Source: Chloroflexota bacterium (GTDB taxonomy: Bacteria; Chloroflexota; Anaerolineae; Aggregatilineales; Phototrophicaceae). From it: a DNA stretch of 64,000 nucleotides. The stretch is taken from assembly GCA_028875245.1 (NCBI GenBank), contig JAPPEU010000026.1:1-64000 (forward strand), in the 5' to 3' direction. Within the stretch, counting starts at the first letter, position 1. Every line of letters begins with the position of its first letter. The notes beneath the pieces were generated by a model that saw only the letters and a program-made list of their open reading frames with translations, did not search any database and was not told the origin of the DNA. Positions 9,194-18,430 of this stretch are shown in pieces. The translations under genes were made by a program, and so were the position numbers.

Positions 9194-9962
9194 ACAATCT
9201 CCCGCCGTCAATCGACAGAACCTGGCCGGTAATCCAATTGGCGTAATCCGACGCGAAAAAGAGCGCGCCATGGGCGATGTCTTCCGCCGCGCCGAGCCGT
9301 TTCAGGGCGAAGCGGTCAATCAGCGCGCGCTGCCCTTCTTCGCCGTAAGACTCGAACTGTTTAATCGAGTTCGGGTTGGAAAGGACGAAACCGGGCGCGA
9401 TGTTGTTGACGGTGATATTCCAGGGCCCCAGTTCATGCGCCAGTTGGCGGGTCAAGCCGATTTGCGCCGCCTTGGCCGCTGCGTAAGCCTGGATGCCGGT
9501 GAGGCTGACGCCCAGGCCGGCGCCGCTTGAAATATTGATGATGCGGCCGTAACGCCCCGCTTTCATGCCGGGCGCGACCGCCTGCGCAAAATAGAACGCG
9601 CCCCGGGCATTGACCTCAAAGATGCTGTCCCAGTCCCGCTCGCTGATCGCTTCGAGCGGGCGGCCCACTTGCCCCAAGACGCCGCCGGCATTGTTGACCA
9701 GGATTTGCGCGCCGCCATTGGCCGCCAGAATCTCATCAACGAAATTGAAGACTTCAGCGCGCTTTCTGATATCAACCACCTTGACGCGACAGCTGCCGCC
9801 GGCTTCAGCGCAAAGTTGTTTCGTCTCGTCGAGCTCGCCGCCGAGCACATCGCATGCCCAGACCGACGCGCCGCGTTCGGCAAGCGCCAGGGCGATCGCG
9901 CGCCCGAAACCATGCGCCGCGCCGGTTACGATTGCGGTTTTGCCCTCTAATTGGATGTTCAT
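9192..9962 (-). CDS. SDR-family oxidoreductase
   Basis: A classical short-chain dehydrogenase/reductase, 256 residues, the standard length. The cofactor motif TGAAHGFG is at 13-20, NNAG at 90-93, a catalytic Ser at about 145-146 in INISSGAG, and Y160xxxK164. The cofactor-binding Asp after beta-2 (CDVLGG) suggests NAD preference. The C terminus has the usual ITGQVLSIDGG ending. Its start codon overlaps the stop of the upstream ketopantoate-reductase-like gene by 4 bases (ATGA), so both are translated from one message. Its stop codon falls inside a copy of the dispersed repeat. The substrate is not deducible. Confidence 0.9.
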   Translation of the reverse strand: MNIQLEGKTAIVTGAAHGFGRAIALALAERGASVWACDVLGGELDETKQLCAEAGGSCRVKVVDIRKRAEVFNFVDEILAANGGAQILVNNAGGVLGQVGRPLEAISERDWDSIFEVNARGAFYFAQAVAPGMKAGRYGRIINISSGAGLGVSLTGIQAYAAAKAAQIGLTRQLAHELGPWNITVNNIAPGFVLSNPNSIKQFESYGEEGQRALIDRFALKRLGAAEDIAHGALFFASDYANWITGQVLSIDGGRL

Positions 9963-10969
9963 GAAAACTCCGCGTTCAACTCGTCCAGGTTCGCCAGCGA
10001 CTGCTCGCGCCGCCCATCTTCAATGTCGCGGATCATTTGGATCCAGCGGCGGGTCAGGGGCAGGGCGTGGCCGACGGACTCCGCTTGGGCGAGGATGGGC
10101 TGGTACATGCTGACTTCCGTTTTGCGCTTGCGCACAGCCAGGTCGCGCCAGATGCCGCTATGCGTCTTGGCCGATAAGCTGTTGAAGTTGATGAGCTTGG
10201 CGAGCGATTGGTTGATTCGCTCCTCATCGTTGGCCAGGAAGGCAGCCGGCTCAAAGCCGTTGAAGCCGACAGTCTTGATGCTGAGCGCCGCGGCGAGCTC
10301 CAGGATCTCTTGCGCCGCCCGAATGTAGAGATGGCGATAGCGGTCGTCGGCAAGCGCTTCCGCTATCGATTGATGCGTCAAGGCGGAAATGAAGAGCATG
10401 GCGCCATAAGCTTCCTTGCCCCAGAGATAAGCCCAGATGTTGTCCGTGACCCGGGCCTGTTCATCGAAATCGCGCAAGATGGCGCCCATTCGCTGGATGC
10501 GGTCGCTGATTGCGCCATCGAGTTCGCCGATGACGACGGCGCCGCGTCCGCCGAAGAGAATCTCGCCCGGCGCGTGATAATCGGCGCTGAAATTGACGAA
10601 TGCGCCCAGCGTGCGCTCGCCGCCGACCACTTGCGAAATCATCAATTCGTTCAAGCCATTCTGAACCGACATCACGAAGCCTTCTTCGGCGAGCAAGGGC
10701 GCCAGCGATGCGCTTGCCGCCCGCGTGTGCTGCGATTTGACACAGAGCAGAATCGCCTCGTATTGGCCGTCTAATTGCCCCGGCAGGCGCGCCTCCGCGT
10801 CAACGCTGAACGCGTCGACCGGTCCCGTAATTTGCAGGCCGGCGCGATTGATTCTGCTGACATGTTCCTCGACGATGTCAACGAAAAGCACATTGTGACC
10901 GGCTCTGATTAGATAGGCGCCCAAGGCGCCCCCGATGGCGCCGGCCCCCCAGATGACAATGCGCATCAT
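9959..10969 (-). CDS. Ketopantoate reductase family (PanE/ApbA) oxidoreductase
   Basis: A 336-residue 6-phosphogluconate-dehydrogenase-fold reductase. The N-terminal GAGAIGGALGAYL dinucleotide motif starts at residue 8, LCVKSQHT carries the conserved Lys region, and a C-terminal helical domain follows. Authentic PanE makes pantoate for CoA synthesis; many paralogues act on other 2-keto or 3-hydroxy acids, and pairing with an SDR, not with panB/panC, favours a catabolic paralogue. The ATG at 10969 is used; a second ATG directly follows and a TTG lies 6 bases upstream. AAAGGG at about -14 is the only ribosome-like sequence. Confidence 0.82.
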   Translation of the reverse strand: MMRIVIWGAGAIGGALGAYLIRAGHNVLFVDIVEEHVSRINRAGLQITGPVDAFSVDAEARLPGQLDGQYEAILLCVKSQHTRAASASLAPLLAEEGFVMSVQNGLNELMISQVVGGERTLGAFVNFSADYHAPGEILFGGRGAVVIGELDGAISDRIQRMGAILRDFDEQARVTDNIWAYLWGKEAYGAMLFISALTHQSIAEALADDRYRHLYIRAAQEILELAAALSIKTVGFNGFEPAAFLANDEERINQSLAKLINFNSLSAKTHSGIWRDLAVRKRKTEVSMYQPILAQAESVGHALPLTRRWIQMIRDIEDGRREQSLANLDELNAEFS

Positions 10970-11211
10970 TTCCAACCCTTTTTCCAGCCGAGCGAGGCGG
11001 CGGGAAATATCGCGGATACATTCCCTTTAGCGCACATTGTACAGATTTTTTCGCCACCGAGGACACCGAGTACATGGAGATTGGTGATGATGGATGGCGA
11101 AGCGCCGCTGCGCGCAGACACTGACCGGCGACGCGGAGTTTATTTGTTTGCGCAGTAACGTTATCATATAGGCGGGGTTTGAACAGTTCTCCAAGGAGTT
11201 AAGTTTAGCGG

Positions 11212-12174
11212 ATGCAAGCGGAAATGCTATCGACGATGAATCCAACGGCGATGATTCGACCTAAGCGGCGGATAAGCGGGATATCGGCGATCCTGCTGCC
11301 ATTCCATGAGAGCGGCGAAATCGACTGGCCGGGCTTGGCGGATCATGTAAGGCGGACGGCCGAAGCCGGCTTGACACCCGCCGTCAATATGGACACGGGT
11401 TTCGCCAACTTGATCACGGAGGAAGAGCGGACCAAGGTCCTGCGAGCGACGCGCTGCGCTCTCGGCGGCGGCGCCTTTGTCGCGGGCGCCTATGTCGCGG
11501 ACAGGCCGGGCGATTCATTTGACGCGGATGCCTACTTCCGCCAGGTCGAAAGCATACAGAGCCAGGGCGGCACGCCGATCATCTTTCAATCTTACGGGCT
11601 GACGGGTGGCGATGTGCTGCGCGCCTACGAGGATATCGGCGGGAAAACCGACCGCTTCATCGCCTTCGAATTGGGCAAGATGTTCGCGCCCTTCGGCGCC
11701 ATTTACGACCTGGATACTTATCGCGGTCTGCTGGGCCTGGCCGCATGCATCGGCGCGAAGCACTCCTCGCTCAGCCGGCGGCTGGAATGGGAACGGCTGC
11801 AATTGCGCGATGCTCTGCGTCCGGATTTCAAGCTATTCACCGGCAACGACCTGGCGATCGACATGGTCATCTATGGCAGCGATTATCTGCTCGGCTTGAG
11901 CACCTTCGCGCCCGATCTCTTCGCGCGGCGGGACGCCATGTGGCTGGCCGGCGATCCCGCCTTTTATGAAATCAACGACCTGCTTCAATACCTGGGCTTT
12001 CTGGCGTTTAGGCCGCCGGTGCCGGCTTACAAGCATTCGGCGGCCCAGTTTCTGAGGCTGCGTGGCTGGATTGATTCTGACCGGACGCATCGCGATTCGC
12101 CGACGCGGCCCGCTAGCGACATTGCGATTTTGCGCGATATCGCGGCGCGCATGGGCGTCTTGAATGAGCGTTAG
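11212..12174 (+). CDS. DapA/N-acetylneuraminate lyase family aldolase
   Basis: A 320-residue class I aldolase-like TIM barrel of the dihydrodipicolinate synthase superfamily. [13 protein letters not shown] (61-73) matches the TGE.xxLTxEE segment, and GAKHSSLSR places the Schiff-base Lys at 183. The active-site Tyr segment reads [11 protein letters not shown]. The C-terminal half is diverged, so it is more likely a sugar-acid or hydroxy-keto-acid lyase than DapA itself. The ATG at 11212 is the first possible start; the AAGGAG at about -20 is too distant to be decisive, and ATG codons at 11224, 11236 and 11251 are alternatives. Only 3 bases separate it from the Old Yellow Enzyme gene, so a shared pathway is likely. 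Confidence 0.78.
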   Translation: MQAEMLSTMNPTAMIRPKRRISGISAILLPFHESGEIDWPGLADHVRRTAEAGLTPAVNMDTGFANLITEEERTKVLRATRCALGGGAFVAGAYVADRPGDSFDADAYFRQVESIQSQGGTPIIFQSYGLTGGDVLRAYEDIGGKTDRFIAFELGKMFAPFGAIYDLDTYRGLLGLAACIGAKHSSLSRRLEWERLQLRDALRPDFKLFTGNDLAIDMVIYGSDYLLGLSTFAPDLFARRDAMWLAGDPAFYEINDLLQYLGFLAFRPPVPAYKHSAAQFLRLRGWIDSDRTHRDSPTRPASDIAILRDIAARMGVLNER

Positions 12175-12177
12175 GCA

Positions 12178-13614
12178 ATGGCGCTGAAGCGGGTGGCGCA
12201 GCTGCGAAGCTACGCGCAGTTCAAGTGCTATTGCGAAACTGTCAGCGCGGATTTGCCCTGTGACGAAGTCGCTGTGCTTGGCGCTGAATCAGCCCTGGCG
12301 CAGCCCTACTGTTATCGCGGGCGCCAGCTATCCAATCGCTTTGCCGTGCTGCCGATGGAAGGTTGGGATGGCAGCGCTGACGGTCGGCCGACGGATTTGA
12401 CGCGCCGGCGCTGGCGTCGCTTTGGCATCAGCGGCGCGAAACTCATCTGGGGCGGGGAGGCGGTGGCGGTGCGCCATGACGGGCGGGCGAACGCGCGACA
12501 ACTGGTCATCAATGAATCGACCGCCGGCGACTTGGCTGACTTGCGTCAAGGCTTGTTGAACGCGCACAGCGAGCGCTTCGGGAAATCCGATGATCTGCTG
12601 GTCGGCCTGCAATTGACGCATTCAGGCCGCTTCTGCCGGCCAAACAGCGCCCGGCTGGAACCGGTCGTCCTGTATCGCCATCCGCTGCTTGATGAGAAGT
12701 TTCAAGTCGATGACGATTCCTGCGTCATGACCGACAGCGAGATCGAAACGCTGATAGAGGATTTTGGCCGGGCGGCGCTGCTGGCGCAGCAGGCTGGTTT
12801 CGACTTCATCGACATCAAGCATTGCCATGGTTATTTGGGTCATGAGTTTCTCAGCGCGGTCGACCGGCCCGGCCGATACGGCGGGAGCTTCGAGAATCGC
12901 ACCCGCTTCCTGCGCGAGACGGTCGAGCTTGTCCGCGCTTTGGCGCCGGGGCTGGATATCGGCCTGCGTCTCAGCGCGGTGGATTGGATTCCCTTTCAAC
13001 CGGGCGCCGATCGAATTGGAGAGCCGGCCCCGTTTGAAGGCGGCCGCTATCCCTATGCCTTTGGCGGCGATGGCAGCGGGGTCGGCTATGATTTGAGCGA
13101 GCCGCGCCGCTTGCTGGCACTGCTTCGCGCGCTTGATATTCAGTTGGTTTGCATCACGGCGGGCAGCCCGTACTACAATTTTCATATTCAGCGGCCAGCG
13201 GTCTTCCCGCCCTCAGACGGCTACCTGCTGCCGGAGGATCCGCTGGTGGGGGTGGCGCGGCAGATCAAGATCACGGCTGAGCTCAAGGCGGGCTTCCCCG
13301 ATTTGACGATCGTCGGTTCCGGCTATTCTTATCTGCAAGATTGGCTGCCCAATGTAGCGGGCGCGGCCGTCAGCGCGGGCATGACCGATTTTGTCGGTCT
13401 GGGTCGCATGATGTTGAGCTACCCGGAGTTGCCGGCTGATTTGCTGGCGGGGAAGCCGCTGCAGCGGAAACGAATCTGCCGCACCTTCAGCGATTGCACC
13501 ACGGCGCCCCGCAAGGGCATGGTCTCCGGCTGCTATCCCCTGGACGAGTTCTACAAATCCAGCGACGACTACGAGCGGCTGATGGCGGTCAAGAAAGCGG
13601 CGGCGCTGCGCTGA
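12178..13614 (+). CDS. Old Yellow Enzyme family NADH:flavin oxidoreductase
   Basis: A 478-residue FMN-binding TIM barrel. Family signatures are [12 protein letters not shown] near the N terminus, the catalytic/substrate segment [29 protein letters not shown], and the phosphate-binding region near FVGLGRMML. It lacks the C-terminal FAD/NAD domain of the 2,4-dienoyl-CoA reductase class, so it should take electrons directly from NAD(P)H and reduce an activated C=C bond or related group. It is longer than typical single-domain members (about 350-380), with an N-terminal extension and an insertion containing [15 protein letters not shown]. It starts 3 bases after the DapA-like stop, implying coupled translation. 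Confidence 0.85.
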   Translation: MALKRVAQLRSYAQFKCYCETVSADLPCDEVAVLGAESALAQPYCYRGRQLSNRFAVLPMEGWDGSADGRPTDLTRRRWRRFGISGAKLIWGGEAVAVRHDGRANARQLVINESTAGDLADLRQGLLNAHSERFGKSDDLLVGLQLTHSGRFCRPNSARLEPVVLYRHPLLDEKFQVDDDSCVMTDSEIETLIEDFGRAALLAQQAGFDFIDIKHCHGYLGHEFLSAVDRPGRYGGSFENRTRFLRETVELVRALAPGLDIGLRLSAVDWIPFQPGADRIGEPAPFEGGRYPYAFGGDGSGVGYDLSEPRRLLALLRALDIQLVCITAGSPYYNFHIQRPAVFPPSDGYLLPEDPLVGVARQIKITAELKAGFPDLTIVGSGYSYLQDWLPNVAGAAVSAGMTDFVGLGRMMLSYPELPADLLAGKPLQRKRICRTFSDCTTAPRKGMVSGCYPLDEFYKSSDDYERLMAVKKAAALR

Positions 13615-13654
13615 GGCCGCGGATGCTTCCTCGGCGCGCCGGCAATAAGTGGCA

Positions 13655-13690
13655 GCGGGCGACATGATATGTCGGCCCTACATTTTATTG
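13655..13690. repeat. Degenerate copy of dispersed repeat
   Basis: GGGCGACAT/ATGTCGGCCC forms an imperfect inverted repeat followed by TACA, echoing the CGCCCCTACA end of the dispersed family. It lies between the convergent ends of the Old Yellow Enzyme and aldo/keto reductase genes and may serve as a hairpin there. Confidence 0.35.
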
Positions 13691-13705
13691 GGCTACAAGC
13701 GTCGC

Positions 13706-14743
13706 CTAGAGCCAGGCGTATTCGTTCGGACTGAAATTGACCATTCTGCCATGGTAGTAAGGCACGGTGGCCAATTCCGGCTCGGCTAAGGCATCCAGAC
13801 GGGCGTGGTCTTCGGCGCTCAAGCTGATGCCGATCGCGCCGAGATTGTCCTCCAGGTGCGCCATCGTGCGCGGGCCGATGATGGGGCTGGTTATGCCCGG
13901 CTTGCTGAGCACCCAGGCCAGCGCGATTTGACTTGGGCTGCAATCTTTCTCGCCAGCCAGTTCCGTGACCAGGTCCAGGAGATCAAAGGCGGGATCGCTG
14001 AAATGCTGGTCGCGCCGGCGCTCGACGGCGGCCCCGCGCCCGGCGTCACTGGCGAAGCGGCTGTCCCCGGGGATCGCTTCGCCCCGCTTGTATTTGCCGG
14101 TCAAGAATCCGCGCGCCAGCGGCGACCAGGGGATGATCGCCATGCCATAACTCTGCGCCATGGGGATCAGCTCGCGCTCGATGCTGCGGTCGAGCAGGTG
14201 GTAGGGCGGCTGCTCACTGACGAAACGGTTCAGCCCCAGCTCTTTGGACACCCAAAACGATTCCAGCACGCGCCAGGAGGGAAAGGTGCTCGTGCCGATG
14301 TAGCGCACCTTGCCCGCCCGAATCAGATCATCAAGGGCGCGCAGGGTCTCGTCGATGGGAATTTCCGGATTGGCGCGATGCAGTTGGTATAAATCGATGT
14401 AGTCTGTTTGAAGGCGTTTGAGCGAGGCGTCGCATTGCTGGATGATATGGCGCCGGTTGTTGCCGGCCGACAAAATATCGTCTTCGTCCATGCGTCCGTG
14501 GACCTTTGTAGCGAGCACAATTCGGTCGCGTTTCCCGTTGCGCTTCAGGGCCTTGCCGACCGTGACCTCGCTGCCGCCGCGCGAATACACGTTGGCGGTG
14601 TCGAAGAAGTTGATGCCGGCATCAATGGCTCGGTCCATGATGTCGAAGCTTTCAGTCTCCGGCGTCGGCACCCCGAAATTCATACAGCCGAGGCAGAGTT
14701 CGCTGACCATGACGCCGGTGCGTCCAAGCGCGCGGTATTCCAT
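13706..14743 (-). CDS. Aldo/keto reductase
   Basis: A 345-residue (beta/alpha)8 NADPH-dependent reductase. The catalytic tetrad is visible as Asp48 and Tyr53 in FFDTANVYS, Lys80 in VLATK and His122 in LYQLHRANP. The C-terminal cofactor segment [17 protein letters not shown] is typical of the YajO/Gsp69-like AKR group. The ATG at 14743 is chosen because AGGAGC lies 7 bases upstream and the protein then begins [10 protein letters not shown], the usual start of this group; the longer open frame upstream is intergenic sequence. It is monocistronic and faces the Old Yellow Enzyme gene. Confidence 0.92.
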   Translation of the reverse strand: MEYRALGRTGVMVSELCLGCMNFGVPTPETESFDIMDRAIDAGINFFDTANVYSRGGSEVTVGKALKRNGKRDRIVLATKVHGRMDEDDILSAGNNRRHIIQQCDASLKRLQTDYIDLYQLHRANPEIPIDETLRALDDLIRAGKVRYIGTSTFPSWRVLESFWVSKELGLNRFVSEQPPYHLLDRSIERELIPMAQSYGMAIIPWSPLARGFLTGKYKRGEAIPGDSRFASDAGRGAAVERRRDQHFSDPAFDLLDLVTELAGEKDCSPSQIALAWVLSKPGITSPIIGPRTMAHLEDNLGAIGISLSAEDHARLDALAEPELATVPYYHGRMVNFSPNEYAWL

Positions 14744-14844
14744 GACTTGCTCCTGTTCAGGTTTGATAAGCGTGTTAATTGTAGTGGCTCTGGCGCGGTT
14801 GGCTATCCGCAATTGGTTGGCCCACAGCAGTCGCAGAAAACGGA

Positions 14845-15063
14845 TCGTCGTAGCCGCTCGCAAGTCACCACTCGGCGCGCGCAAAACAACGTAACCGCGA
14901 CAACAAGAATCTGTAAGGGCGTTTGACCCGCAGTGTCGGTGGTCAGTGTCTACGCGACCTACGCGACCTATGTCGCGGCGCCGAAACGCCCAAAGAATTG
15001 TGCCTTGATAAGCGGGCGTCTCAGCGAGACGCCCCTACAGATTTCGATATGATTGAAGATGGG
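14845..15063 (-). repeat. Composite dispersed repeat, full-length copy
   Basis: In inverted orientation relative to the copies at 36650 and 41353. It holds the second arm (GCCGCTCGCAAGTCACCACTCGGC) at about 14853-14876, then AAGAATCTGTAAGGGCG, GTTTGACCCGCAGTGT, GTCAGTGTCTACGCGACC, and a closing CGCCCCTACA at 15030-15039 followed by GATTTCGATATGATTGAAGA. It fills most of the 448-base gap between the aldo/keto reductase and galM; no gene or RNA is recognisable there. Confidence 0.7.
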
Positions 15064-15191
15064 ATTATGTAGATCTATAGAATAGAAGCACAGAGACACT
15101 TAATTTCTCGGCGCAGGTATTATGCAGCCGGGATTTTCCACTTACCGCCGAACGCGGTATCATTTGTCTGCTTGGGCGAAAAGGGAGCGAT

Positions 15192-16235
15192 ATGCGCGAC
15201 TACGGCAGGACAAAAGATGGCCGGACAGTTGAGGCGTATACGCTGCGCAATGCGGCCGGCATGGAAGTGAAATGCATCAGCTTCGGCGGCATTTTGACTT
15301 CAATCAGCGTGCCGGACCGGCAGGGCGGATTCGCCAATGTCGCTTTGGGCTTCGACAACTTTGCCCAATATGAAGCTGAGCATCCTTATTTCGGCGCGAT
15401 TACGGGACGCTATGCCAACCGCATCGACGGCGGCGCGTTTGCGCTGGATGACGTCGATTATCGGCTTTTCAAAAACGACGGCGAGAATTCCCTGCATGGC
15501 GGGGAAGTCGGCTTTGACAAGCGAATATGGACGGTCAGCGAATCGGATAGCGCGCTCGAACTGAGCTATCGCAGCCCCGATGGCGAAGAGGGCTACCCGG
15601 GCAATCTTGATGTCAGCGTCCGCTACAGCTTGAGCGAAGGCAATGCGCTCCAAATTGACTACGCGGCTCTGACTGACGCGCCCACCGTGGTCAACTTGAC
15701 AAATCACAGTTACTTCAATTTGATGGGCGAGGGCGAGGGCACAATTTACGATCATATCCTGACGCTGCATGCCGATCATTACACGCCGACGGACGCGCGG
15801 CAGATCCCGACCGGTGAGAAAGCGCCGGTGGACGGCACGCCATTTGACTTCCGCCAGCCCAAAACGATTGGATCCGGTCAGCGCTCGTCCCATCCGCAGA
15901 TAATCGCAGCCCAGGGTTACGACCATAATTTTGTTTTGAATCGCGCGGGATTATCAGACGGGGAACTCGGGCTGGCCGCTCGCGCCTATGAGCCGGTGTC
16001 GGGGCGGGTGCTTGAAGTGTGGACGACGGAGCCGGGCCTGCAATTTTACGCCGGCAATTTTCTTGATGCGACGCTGGTTGGCTCAAGCGGACGGCTCTAC
16101 CGCCAAAGCGATGGATTCGCCCTGGAGACGCAGCATTTCCCCGACTCGCCCAATAAGCCGGAATTTCCCTCGACCGTGCTGCGCCCGGGCCAGCGATTCG
16201 AGTCGACTACTGAATATCGGTTTTCGACTGATTAG
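15192..16235 (+). CDS. galM: Aldose 1-epimerase (mutarotase)
   Basis: A 347-residue galactose-mutarotase-fold enzyme interconverting alpha and beta anomers of aldohexoses in the cytoplasm. Substrate-binding and catalytic residues are in place: Arg73/Asn76 in GRYANRI, His102 in SLHGG, His172 in NHSYFNLMG, and the catalytic-base Glu in the C-terminal ALETQHFPDSPN segment. The start is supported by GGGAGCGAT directly before the ATG. It is a single gene. No Leloir-pathway genes are adjacent, so it may serve general sugar catabolism, consistent with the other sugar-type oxidoreductases in this part of the window. Confidence 0.95.
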   Translation: MRDYGRTKDGRTVEAYTLRNAAGMEVKCISFGGILTSISVPDRQGGFANVALGFDNFAQYEAEHPYFGAITGRYANRIDGGAFALDDVDYRLFKNDGENSLHGGEVGFDKRIWTVSESDSALELSYRSPDGEEGYPGNLDVSVRYSLSEGNALQIDYAALTDAPTVVNLTNHSYFNLMGEGEGTIYDHILTLHADHYTPTDARQIPTGEKAPVDGTPFDFRQPKTIGSGQRSSHPQIIAAQGYDHNFVLNRAGLSDGELGLAARAYEPVSGRVLEVWTTEPGLQFYAGNFLDATLVGSSGRLYRQSDGFALETQHFPDSPNKPEFPSTVLRPGQRFESTTEYRFSTD

Positions 16236-16268
16236 AGGCGGGCGCGCCACCGTCTCGTCCCTAGACAT
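16232..16268. repeat. Degenerate dispersed-repeat copy after galM
   Basis: TAGAGGCGGGCGCGCCACCGTCTCG followed by TCCCTAGA resembles the copy at 59346-59372 (GGGCGAGCCACCGTCTCGCCCCTACA) with substitutions. It begins at the galM stop codon. Confidence 0.4.
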
Positions 16269-16337
16269 ATTGCCGGCGTCATGGACAATTCACAGTACTG
16301 CGCCCATAGTCTCGCGCTGGAAGTGTAGGAATCAGCC

Positions 16338-17246
16338 TCAGTCAGACGCGGTTGGGTCAAAGGCGTCGCGCAGGCCGTCGCCGATGATGTATAAACAGAG
16401 CACGACCACCGTAATCAGCAAGCCGGGCAGAATCATCAGATGGGGCTGTATGGTGATGAACTCGCGCGATTTGCTGAGCATATTGCCCCAGGTGGCGGTC
16501 GGCGGCTGTACGCCAAGCCCGAGAAAACTCAGCGCCGCCTCAATCAGCATGACGATGCCAATGTTGCGCGCCAACGTGACGATCGTCAGCGAGAAGACAT
16601 TGGGCAATATGTGGACCTGCATGACGCGGAAATCGGACGCGCCGATGGCTTTCGCGCTCACGATGTATTCACGCGCGCGGATGGCCAAGGTCTCGCCGCG
16701 GACGAGGCGGGTTGTCGCTGTCCAGGTCAAGAATACGATGACGAGAATCAGCGAATTGGCGTCCGGCCTGAATACGGCGGAGATTACAATCAGCAGCACC
16801 AGCCCGGGAATGGCGTTGAGCGTGGTGATAATCCAGTTGACGATATCGTCGATGACGCCGCCGTAATAACCGGTGAGGATGCCCAGGGTCACGCCGATCA
16901 CCAAAGCGAGAAAGGCGGACATGAAACCGATGAAAAGCGAAACCTGGCCGGCATAAAGCAAGCGCGCCAGGTGATCCCGCCCCAGATTGTCCGTGCCTAG
17001 CAGGTGGCCCTCGCTGAAGAGGGACAGGTATTTTGAACCCGACGCGTCAGTGGTGTTGGGGTCGACGCCCAGGGCGCCGGTGATAAGCGGAGCGGCAATG
17101 GACGCGGCCGTCAAGAACAGCAGCACGGCAATCGCCGTCATGGACAGGCGGTCCCGCCACAGCCGCGCCAGCGCCAGGTCCGTTAGGGAGCGGCTGCGCA
17201 GGGTTGCTTCAGCGTCGAGTTTGAGCTTGAGCTTGTCAACCTGCAT
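16338..17246 (-). CDS. Opp/Dpp-type ABC transporter permease, second subunit (OppC/DppC-like)
   Basis: A 302-residue inner-membrane permease. It has the OppC N-terminal domain (first TM around 34-55, with a periplasmic region including HLLGTDNLGRDHLARLL), five further helices, and the EAA cytoplasmic loop EAALSFLGLGVQPPTATWGNML near the C terminus that docks the ATPase. AGGAGCCGCCG precedes the ATG. It is the third gene of a binding protein-permease-permease unit, 9 bases after the OppB-like gene. Substrates of this family include peptides, nickel and oligosaccharides. Confidence 0.92.
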   Translation of the reverse strand: MQVDKLKLKLDAEATLRSRSLTDLALARLWRDRLSMTAIAVLLFLTAASIAAPLITGALGVDPNTTDASGSKYLSLFSEGHLLGTDNLGRDHLARLLYAGQVSLFIGFMSAFLALVIGVTLGILTGYYGGVIDDIVNWIITTLNAIPGLVLLIVISAVFRPDANSLILVIVFLTWTATTRLVRGETLAIRAREYIVSAKAIGASDFRVMQVHILPNVFSLTIVTLARNIGIVMLIEAALSFLGLGVQPPTATWGNMLSKSREFITIQPHLMILPGLLITVVVLCLYIIGDGLRDAFDPTASD

Positions 17247-17255
17247 CGGCGGCTC

Positions 17256-18338
17256 CTAATGAATGCGAATGCGTGGATCAATCATGACGTAGAGAATGTC
17301 GGATAGCAGGAACCCCAGGATTGTGCCCAACGAGGCGAAGATGACGATGCCCATGACGACAGGGTAATCTTGCTGAATGGCGGATGTGAAGGCGATGCGC
17401 CCCAGGCCCGGCCAGGCGAAAACAGTTTCGATCACGATGGCGCCGGCCCAAACATTGGTGATGATGGGTCCCAGAAGCGTAGCCACGGGCATCATGGCGT
17501 TGCGCATGGCGTGCCGAAAATTGACCACCTGCGGCGACAAGCCTTTGGCATGGGCGGTGCGGATGTAATCCTGGCTCAGCACTTCCAGGGTGGAGGTGCG
17601 TACATAACGCGAAAAAAGAGCGATAAAGCCGGCGGCGAAAACGAAGGTGGGCAAGATCAGATAGCTCAGTCGGACGTGAAATGGCGGACAGACCCCGTAA
17701 AGATTGGGCACGCAGCGGCCGCCAATCGGCACCAGATCCAGCTGGACGGCGAAGATGAATATAAGAATGTAGGCTAAATAAAAGTTCGGCACCGCGTCAA
17801 AGATCACCGCCATGACGCGTGAAACATTATCGAAGAGGCGCCCCCGCGTCACGGCGGAAAGGACGCCGACGGGGATGCCGATCGCCAGTGAGGTCAGGAT
17901 GGCGGCGATGCCCAACTCAAGCGTGGCGGGCAAGTTCGCCAGAAAGACCTCCAGCACCGGCTGTTTCTTCACGAATGAGCGGCCGAAATCGCCGCGCAGG
18001 ATGCCGTAGTTGTCGCCCGGCGGCTCCGGTAGGCCATCGCCATCCTCATCCAGCGGCGCGAGTGGCGTGAACGACGCATCGGCGATGCCATCGCCATCAT
18101 TATCCCAGCGCAGCCAGTCGTCCCCCGCTAGCCAGCGCAGATACTGGATGTGGAAGGGGTCGTCTATGCCCAACTGGGCGGCCAGGCGCGCGCGGGTTTC
18201 CGCTTTGATGTTCGGCGCCAAATAAAGGCGTTCGACGACGCTGCCCGGCGCCAGCCATAGCAGCAGGTAAGACAGCAGCGTGATGCCAAAAAATGTCGGG
18301 ATGGATTGAACGAGACGGCGGATGATGAATTTGATCAT
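17256..18338 (-). CDS. Opp/Dpp-type ABC permease, first subunit (OppB/DppB-like), with Ca-loop-like insertion
   Basis: A 360-residue inner-membrane permease of the DppB/OppB class. TM1 is at about 9-30, and later helices include the EAA-like loop region VIETVFAWPGLGRI. The periplasmic stretch between TM1 and TM2 contains an unusual insertion at about residues 72-111 with two Asp-rich loops, DNDGDG at 79-84 and DEDGDG at 97-102, of the kind seen in EF-hand/thrombospondin-type-3 calcium sites; the normal RGDFGRSF motif resumes at 115. The ATG at 18338 is used; a TTG two codons earlier is an alternative. It lies between the binding-protein gene and the OppC-like permease. Confidence 0.92.
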   Translation of the reverse strand: MIKFIIRRLVQSIPTFFGITLLSYLLLWLAPGSVVERLYLAPNIKAETRARLAAQLGIDDPFHIQYLRWLAGDDWLRWDNDGDGIADASFTPLAPLDEDGDGLPEPPGDNYGILRGDFGRSFVKKQPVLEVFLANLPATLELGIAAILTSLAIGIPVGVLSAVTRGRLFDNVSRVMAVIFDAVPNFYLAYILIFIFAVQLDLVPIGGRCVPNLYGVCPPFHVRLSYLILPTFVFAAGFIALFSRYVRTSTLEVLSQDYIRTAHAKGLSPQVVNFRHAMRNAMMPVATLLGPIITNVWAGAIVIETVFAWPGLGRIAFTSAIQQDYPVVMGIVIFASLGTILGFLLSDILYVMIDPRIRIH

Positions 18339-18430
18339 GATCAATCTCTGTGTCCGAATGGGCGGGCGGGCAACGAGGAGGAACGCGCCAGCGCAAACCA
18401 GCGCGTTCCCTTGCCATTTATGTCAGGATG

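Noticed and set aside
12178..13614. 2,4-dienoyl-CoA reductase
   Set aside because: The C-terminal FAD/NAD(P)-binding domain and the iron-sulfur Cys cluster of that enzyme are absent.
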